The position numbers were made by a program, and so were the translations under genes. The notes under the pieces are model-generated. The model saw nothing but the letters and a program-made list of their open reading frames with translations, searched no databases and was not told the DNA's origin. A DNA stretch of 43,216 bases from Oligoflexales bacterium (lineage in GTDB: Bacteria > Bdellovibrionota_B > Oligoflexia > Oligoflexales > RGVZ01). The number at the start of each line of letters is the position of its first letter. The first letter of the stretch is position 1. Shown one piece after another: positions 38,846 to 43,216 of the stretch. The stretch lies in the NCBI GenBank assembly GCA_947479535.1, contig CANJZQ010000018.1, forward strand, positions 1-43,216, read 5' to 3'.

Positions 38846-39573
38846 GGTTTACGTTGTGAAGATGTCCCGATCAACCATTGTGCCGCAGACATCGCGTGCA
38901 GGGCAGTGGTGTCAAAAACGGGGATGTCCTCGAAATCCGTGGTGGAAGTTTGGGGCCTTTCACCGGTCAAAAGTTCAAGCTCCGTGCATCCCAAGATCAC
39001 ACCTTCAGCTCCGGTTTTGTGTAACGTTGCCATCACATCCCATATCAGCCTCTGTGATTCTGGCCTGACCTGATTGTGAATCAATTCCTTGAAGATCACT
39101 TCGTTGACTCGTGCGGCATCTTTGGCCTCGGGGACGATCACATCAATGCCGCGCCGGGCGTATTCTTCGCGAAAGAAACTCAAGCTCATCGTGTACCGGG
39201 TGCCAAGCAGCCCGACTTTATGAAGCCCCTTTGCGTGAATTTGCGCCGCCGTCGCGTCGAAGATGTTCAGGCCAGGAATTCCAGCGGCGTCGCGCACCTG
39301 GTCGTACACCAGATGCATCGTGTTGCTGGCGATCAGAAAGGCTTTCGCGCCGCCCCGTTCAAGGTCCCTGGCCGCATCGCAAAGTAACGCCGCGGCTGCG
39401 TTCCAATCGTTTCGAACTTGGGCGTCGATGACTGGCTGGAAATTGATGCTTCGAATCAGCAGTTCTGCCGAAGCCTGCCGTCCCCGGACGCGATTGATTT
39501 CCTCGTTGATCAGGCGGTAATATTGTTGGGTTGAGGCCCAGCTCAGGCCGCCGATGATTCCTAGTGTGTTCAT
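38842..39573 (-). CDS. Aspartate/glutamate racemase-family protein
   Basis: A 243-aa member of the Asp/Glu racemase superfamily. GIIGGLSWASTQQYYRLINEE opens the protein (written from ATG 39573), with IASNTMHLV at about residue 80 and GVILGCTELELL near residue 195. Family members use two acid/base cysteines; here the second Cys (GCTEL) is present while the first position is Ser (SNTMH), as seen in some relatives with altered substrates. The reading frame extends upstream to 39888 but overlaps the small CxxC gene and part of the DTW gene on the other strand, so the shorter start is chosen although its ribosome site is weak. It is followed by trmN6. Confidence 0.88.
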   Translation of the reverse strand: MNTLGIIGGLSWASTQQYYRLINEEINRVRGRQASAELLIRSINFQPVIDAQVRNDWNAAAALLCDAARDLERGGAKAFLIASNTMHLVYDQVRDAAGIPGLNIFDATAAQIHAKGLHKVGLLGTRYTMSLSFFREEYARRGIDVIVPEAKDAARVNEVIFKELIHNQVRPESQRLIWDVMATLHKTGAEGVILGCTELELLTGERPQTSTTDFEDIPVFDTTALHAMSAAQWLIGTSSQRKP

Positions 39574-39633
39574 CGTGTTTCCGTGTCGTCGTTTTTGATC
39601 CAAACATTTTACCGCAGCCAGCGGAGGTTCCCA

Positions 39634-39807
39634 GTGTGCATCATCTGTGTCGAGTTTCAAAGAACCCGTGATCTTGCCGATGCCCGCCGCATGCTTCAGT
39701 CCGCGCGCCGGGAACCCAAAAGCGTGGATCCAGATCATTTGAGGACTGTGGAGCGCGAATTGGACGCTTTCGAGATCCAAGAGAATCAAAAACGCAGCAC
39801 GCCGTGA
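39634..39807 (+). CDS. Small CxxC protein coupled to the DTW-domain gene
   Basis: A 57-aa cytoplasmic protein starting at GTG 39634, where GGAGG lies 6 bases upstream (39623-39627). It begins CIICVEF, a CxxC pair directly after the start, then a charged helical segment (RTRDLADARRMLQSARRE, VERELDAFEIQ). Its stop overlaps the next start (GTGA). Such tiny CxxC-starting proteins seem familiar from deltaproteobacterial genomes, but I cannot name a function. Confidence 0.7.
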   Translation: MCIICVEFQRTRDLADARRMLQSARREPKSVDPDHLRTVERELDAFEIQENQKRSTP

Positions 39808-40460
39808 GTTCCCGAAAAAAACCAGACCAGCGTTGTTCACGGTGCCTGATGCGCAGGGAATTATGCCTGTGTGAGTCGATTCCGGCATTGACCATCATGA
39901 CAAAAGTCATCGTGGTCATCTCTCACCGCGAAATCCTTGTTCCGACCAACACAGGTCGGTTGGCTGCACAGGCTCTGACGAACAGCGCGATTTTAATTCA
40001 TGGTGCAAACAGCGCCAATATTAGCAACGACATTGGCGCGACAGCCTGTGATCTGACTCCCCATTTGCGTCCCGGCCGGCAGGCATTGCTGCTCTATCCG
40101 GGAGACGACGCAGAGTTGCTGACCCCGGAGTTGGTGCAGCGTTACGGTGGACAAGTCGACCTGGTCGTTCCTGATGGAAACTGGCGGAAGACATCTAAGA
40201 TGCGCCGCCGAATCCCCGGGATGGTTGACTTGCCCACAGTGCGGCTTGCCCCCGGGGCGCCATCTGCCTACCGGGTTCGCAAGGAAACCAAGTCAGAGGG
40301 CCTTGCCACCATCGAGGCCATTGCGCGTGCCCTTGGCGTGATTGAAGGGGCTGGTGAAAGTACGGGATCGGACGGTCCCGCGATTCAGCACGCGTTGGAA
40401 GATCTGATGCGAATCATGGTGGAGCGCACAATGGCCAGCCGCAGCGGGATCGCGTTTTGA
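39804..40460 (+). CDS. DTW-domain aminocarboxypropyltransferase (TapT/YfiP-like)
   Basis: A 218-aa DTW-domain protein. The N-terminal zinc-binding cysteines appear as RCSRCLMRRELCLC. The signature DxxW box appears as VPDGNWRKTSKM near residue 125, with Asn where Thr is usual. LLYPGDDAELL and LPTVRLAPG are further conserved parts. DTW enzymes move an aminocarboxypropyl group from SAM to uridine in tRNA (acp3U47) or to rRNA. The start is GTG 39804 within the GTGA overlap with the CxxC gene. Confidence 0.88.
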   Translation: MSSRKKPDQRCSRCLMRRELCLCESIPALTIMTKVIVVISHREILVPTNTGRLAAQALTNSAILIHGANSANISNDIGATACDLTPHLRPGRQALLLYPGDDAELLTPELVQRYGGQVDLVVPDGNWRKTSKMRRRIPGMVDLPTVRLAPGAPSAYRVRKETKSEGLATIEAIARALGVIEGAGESTGSDGPAIQHALEDLMRIMVERTMASRSGIAF

Positions 40461-40507
40461 ATGCCTTGTGCTAAAGTTGTAAAGCAGTGAACCGGGAGAT
40501 TCGCCAA

Positions 40508-40948
40508 ATGCCTGAGAACATGCTTTTTCGGAATCCTTTCCAAAGATTTATCAAGACTTCGGTTTTTGCGTGGGCCATGTTTGCGGCAGGGTTCGGTTCG
40601 AGTTACCTCGCCGCCGCGGACTCTGCGGATGTGCCCTCATATTCGCCAGATCAGTCTGGTGCATACTGCAGCACCGTGACCACCATCGGGGTTTGGGCGT
40701 TTTCATTTGGTTTTGCAGATCCAAGTTACCACTGCCAGCGCAACCGGAATGCCATTCAGCAATTTGCTCCGGGTTCTGCGATGAATTCGTCTTGGGGCTA
40801 CTATAACGCCTACGGTTTCAACCGCGTTTCGGTTCAGTGCGCCGGAGTCAGGAATGAATTTACCGGGCAAGGCGATTGGCCCCTGCAAAGTGCTTTTGAA
40901 TATGCGCAATTCAGCAACGCGCAAAGCTGCCGTTTTACCGTCTATTGA
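40508..40948 (+). CDS. Small exported protein, unknown function
   Basis: A 146-aa protein with a long signal peptide (residues 1-37, cleavage near YLAAA/DSA). The mature part is rich in aromatic residues and Asn/Ser (WGYYNAYGFNR) with four cysteines (GAYCST, YHCQRN, VQCAGV, QSCRF) suited to two disulfides. ATG 40508 has GGGAG about 10 bases upstream; GTG 40487 and ATG 40520 are alternatives. I do not recognise a family. Confidence 0.75.
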   Translation: MPENMLFRNPFQRFIKTSVFAWAMFAAGFGSSYLAAADSADVPSYSPDQSGAYCSTVTTIGVWAFSFGFADPSYHCQRNRNAIQQFAPGSAMNSSWGYYNAYGFNRVSVQCAGVRNEFTGQGDWPLQSAFEYAQFSNAQSCRFTVY

Positions 40949-40952
40949 TAAT

Positions 40953-41798
40953 TTAGAAGCCTGAAACCGGATCTGGAATTCGCACCGGCTCATCATCTCC
41001 CGGGTTTGAGTTCCCGCCCCGGTCAGGAAGATTGCCGCTTGGGTTTGATCCGCAGACGGGATCACTGACGCCATCAAGTCCACAGATGACGGCCTGATGT
41101 TTGGCCACGGCATCCTTCAAGAAATCCTGGTTTTCTGGCAAAAGTAAATTAACGTGCATGCTGCCTTCACCCAAGTCGCCACCGGAAGCGATTCCTACGA
41201 TGCTTTCGTCCGCATAGAAAAGCGGACCACCGGAATCGCCCGGCGAAAGTGCGACGCCATTTGATCGAGCCGTTTCGATCATGCGATCATCAAAGCCTGA
41301 AATCTTGTTGCTGCCCCTGCAGCGCCGCGTGCCCGTATCTGGACCATCCCATCTGGTGCAGGATCCATAACCGATCATTTCGACTTGATCCCCGGCGGCC
41401 GGTTGCCGGTTCGCGAGGCGCGTCCATTTGGTCGCTGTGTTTGCGGGGAACATGACAATTGCAAGGTCGAGCGGTTCGACTTCGTCCGTTGATTTCGGGT
41501 GTTCGATGATCTTAATGCTTTTGGCTTCGTAACGAGCGACTGAGACTTTTGAGTTTGAGCTAACGCAGTGGCTGGCCGTGATCATGGTGTTTGGGCTTAC
41601 GAAACTTCCTGTGCACAGACCACCTCCGCCAATGCTCATGCGAACGGCCCATGGTAAAATATCCTGACCGGCATCTTGCCCGCCGATGATTTTAAGTCCT
41701 GAGTTTTGAAGCATCCTGGGATGACACGACGTGAGAGAAAATCCGAAAATGATCATGGGAGCGATCATAAAGGTCCGGGCAAACAGATTGTGCTTCAT
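40953..41798 (-). CDS. Trypsin-like serine protease lipoprotein (S1)
   Basis: A 281-aa chymotrypsin-fold protease. The lipobox is SLTSC/HP (Cys25). The zymogen-like junction KIIGGQDA, catalytic His in ITASHC, Asp in PLDLAIVMF, and Ser in SPGDSGGPLF are all present, so it should be active. Three cysteine pairs are plausible. The C-terminal 40 residues are a Pro/Gly/Asp-rich tail. ATG 41798 is chosen with AGGG about 8 bases upstream rather than the GTG at 41807. It shares a divergent promoter region (41799-41962) with the next gene. Confidence 0.95.
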   Translation of the reverse strand: MKHNLFARTFMIAPMIIFGFSLTSCHPRMLQNSGLKIIGGQDAGQDILPWAVRMSIGGGGLCTGSFVSPNTMITASHCVSSNSKVSVARYEAKSIKIIEHPKSTDEVEPLDLAIVMFPANTATKWTRLANRQPAAGDQVEMIGYGSCTRWDGPDTGTRRCRGSNKISGFDDRMIETARSNGVALSPGDSGGPLFYADESIVGIASGGDLGEGSMHVNLLLPENQDFLKDAVAKHQAVICGLDGVSDPVCGSNPSGNLPDRGGNSNPGDDEPVRIPDPVSGF

Positions 41799-41962
41799 GA
41801 GAAACACCCTTTTTCAAATGGCTTGTGGCATCTGGACCGGTTAGGCTCTGCACGGACTGAGCCACTGTTTAGAATCAATGATTTCGGTGGGTTGCACTCG
41901 AAGGTAGTGTCGCATCTTTTAACGCTGACAAGATTTTGTCCAAATCTTTCGCAAAGGTTCCA

Positions 41963-42469
41963 ATGCTCAAATTACCCAAAGGGATCCTGACCCATCCAAA
42001 CGCCTCTCAGATCGAGGAGGCTTTCAGGTTCAATATGCGCCTCTTGTTTTCCAAGGGACGCTTGGAAGTCCCTCAATGGCCTTTTAATGAGGCCATGCGG
42101 GCTGCCTTGCTAACGGCTTACAGCAGCAAGCATCTAATTCAGGGGCTCGAATCCATCGAGCAGCATCTTGATGCGGAACTCAAAGGACTGAAGGCCTTGC
42201 AAAGCCAGCCGGGGCAGGACCAAAAACAGCGCCTCTCCCGCCTTTTGCTTTTGTCCAATGACGGCAGTGAGCGTTTCTATCACAGCGCCGAATCCATTTT
42301 ACTCCGTCACGGCGACCGGACCTTGGGTTGCGTGATTGACGCAACCGCGGATCAACTGGGGCAGGGCGTCACAAAAAAGTCCAATCCCGCGAAAGCCCTG
42401 TTGATTGACGAGCGAAAGGCTCTGGAATTTTTCCTGCTCGAAATGAACCGGGCATCAAGTCCGGGATGA
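41963..42469 (+). CDS. Hypothetical cytoplasmic protein
   Basis: A 168-aa protein, mostly helical by composition, with no signal peptide or membrane segment. ATG 41963 has AAAGG about 6 bases upstream. Visible segments are QIEEAFRFNMRLLFSKGRL and SLLRHGDR-like ILLRHGDRTLGCVID. I do not recognise a family. It is divergent from the S1 protease gene. Confidence 0.75.
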   Translation: MLKLPKGILTHPNASQIEEAFRFNMRLLFSKGRLEVPQWPFNEAMRAALLTAYSSKHLIQGLESIEQHLDAELKGLKALQSQPGQDQKQRLSRLLLLSNDGSERFYHSAESILLRHGDRTLGCVIDATADQLGQGVTKKSNPAKALLIDERKALEFFLLEMNRASSPG

Positions 42470-42566
42470 ATGGCTTGCGACGGAGACCCAAGCTTTTATC
42501 ATCTCGACGATGGCCCGCGGGAAGGCCTCCGGGCGCCGGGTCTGCGCCACCGCAAACGCCGGCTGT

Positions 42567-43216
42567 CTAACCACAGGTGCCGGAATTAGATCCTGAACCA
42601 CTGAAACTACAGGTTCCAGTAACCGTGCCACTGTTGTTTCCGTCTGCGAACGTGGCATTGCCCGTGACGGTGCCCATGTTGTAGCTATCGCCATTGAAGG
42701 TGACAGAGCCCGTCGCCGTTCCAGTGTTCAGTGTACCAGTTTGAAAAACCCAGTCCGGGGTCAAGCCTGACGTGTAACTCCAAGTCGAACTGTCCAGGGT
42801 GAAGGCATAGGTTACCGTTGGCAAAGTAAACGTCACTTTCCCGGCGTTGGTAAAGGTCACCGAGCCAGTAATCGATCCAATTTCCTGCGGGTTGTAGGCC
42901 GCCCCTGGGAAGATCGCGTTTCCGCCAATGGATCCGGTATTGACAGCCGTTGCTGAGATAAACGTCGTGTTGCCTGTGCAAGTGCCGGTGTTATTTCCAG
43001 TTCCGCTGAAACCGCAGGTTCCACCTACCGTTCCACTGTTGTTTCCGTTTGCGAATGTGGCATTTCCGTTCACATTACTATTGTTGCTGCTTGAACTGCT
43101 GAAGGCCGCGTTGCCTGTCACAGTACCGACGTTATAAGTGGAGTTGTTGAAGGTTGCGTTGCCTGTGACGGTTCCCATGTTGTAGCTGTCGCCGTTGAAA
43201 GTGCATGGTCCCGTGA
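42567..43216 (-). CDS. Thr/Asn/Gly-rich solenoid-repeat protein, C-terminal part (5' end outside window)
   Basis: The frame is open from the window edge (43214 downward) to the stop at 42567-42569; the ATG at 43178 is internal because the same repeat continues upstream of it. At least ten imperfect repeats of about 15-19 residues follow the pattern GT(V/C)(T/N)G(N/S)(A/V)TF, then a short loop of N/S/G. One longer insertion lies mid-way (TFTLPTVTYAF, TSGLTPDWVF). The regular hydrophobic spacing suggests a beta-solenoid, as in surface or secreted adhesins. A few repeats contain Cys (GTCGF, GTCSF). No function can be assigned. Confidence 0.75.
   Translation of the reverse strand, partial: TGPCTFNGDSYNMGTVTGNATFNNSTYNVGTVTGNAAFSSSSSNNSNVNGNATFANGNNSGTVGGTCGFSGTGNNTGTCTGNTTFISATAVNTGSIGGNAIFPGAAYNPQEIGSITGSVTFTNAGKVTFTLPTVTYAFTLDSSTWSYTSGLTPDWVFQTGTLNTGTATGSVTFNGDSYNMGTVTGNATFADGNNSGTVTGTCSFSGSGSNSGTCG

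Noticed and set aside
39574-39888. 105-residue N-terminal extension of the racemase
   Set aside because: It is antisense to the CxxC and DTW genes and does not resemble racemases, which begin at the GIIGG strand.

Overview
The window looks like chromosomal DNA of a free-living Gram-negative bacterium, most likely from the Bdellovibrionota or a neighbouring deltaproteobacterial-type lineage. The taxonomic call is inference. It rests on the lipid A gene lpxD, a divergent flagellin, many secreted proteases and lipoproteins, and small conserved proteins of a kind I associate with that group. Base composition is moderately GC-rich. I see no rRNA, tRNA, CRISPR array, insertion sequence or prophage. 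After start sites are corrected, no stretch above 300 bp lacks a gene. The longest gaps are 20648-20931 (a terminator plus the upstream region of the glycosidase-like gene) and 32463-32731 (an AT-rich promoter region). Gaps of about 220 bp lie at 6440-6661 and 33892-34114.

Layout. 1-8173 is mostly housekeeping: the 3' end of recA, a divergent mraY, a small exported protein, then purA facing purB-lpxD, an azurin and a subtilisin-like exported protease. 8275-18032 holds a left-handed beta-helix protein, signal peptidase I, a DUF4114-like lipoprotein, a PfkB sugar/nucleoside kinase, an unrecognised conserved-looking protein, pgsA facing nadB, a zinc-ribbon protein and an App1/HAD-like protein. 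18044-28392 is the most unusual part. Two very large exported lipoproteins lie next to each other and share a Cys-rich repeat I cannot place in a named family. One (867 aa) has a glycosidase-like N-terminal domain. The other (1886 aa) is a copper radical oxidase (galactose/glyoxal oxidase type, Cys-Tyr cofactor residues present) embedded between two sets of seven FG-GAP repeats, with a bulb-type lectin domain. Directly upstream and co-oriented are a YtkA-like protein and a di-heme peroxidase, forming an apparent peroxidase/oxidase operon.

28540-43216 contains a flagellin with a membrane coiled-coil protein, an M23 endopeptidase, a YebC-family regulator, an exported Cys/Pro-rich protein bracketed by a 71-bp direct repeat, a triple-DUF1036 protein, a radical SAM/SPASM protein and a split YeeE/YedE transporter. 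It continues with a methyltransferase-racemase pair, a tiny CxxC protein coupled to a DTW-domain tRNA-modifying enzyme, a trypsin-like lipoprotein protease and, at the edge, part of a Thr/Asn/Gly-rich solenoid-repeat protein.

The genes are tightly packed. Several operons use ATGA/GTGA/TAATG overlaps, several convergent gene pairs overlap at their 3' ends, and start codons other than ATG with good Shine-Dalgarno sequences are common. The strongest candidate for something undescribed is the 18044-28392 block: a possible extracellular carbohydrate- or aldehyde-oxidising system. In it a copper radical oxidase would make hydrogen peroxide, a co-transcribed di-heme peroxidase could consume it or help mature the enzyme, and a neighbouring glycosidase-like lipoprotein carries the same Cys-rich repeat.
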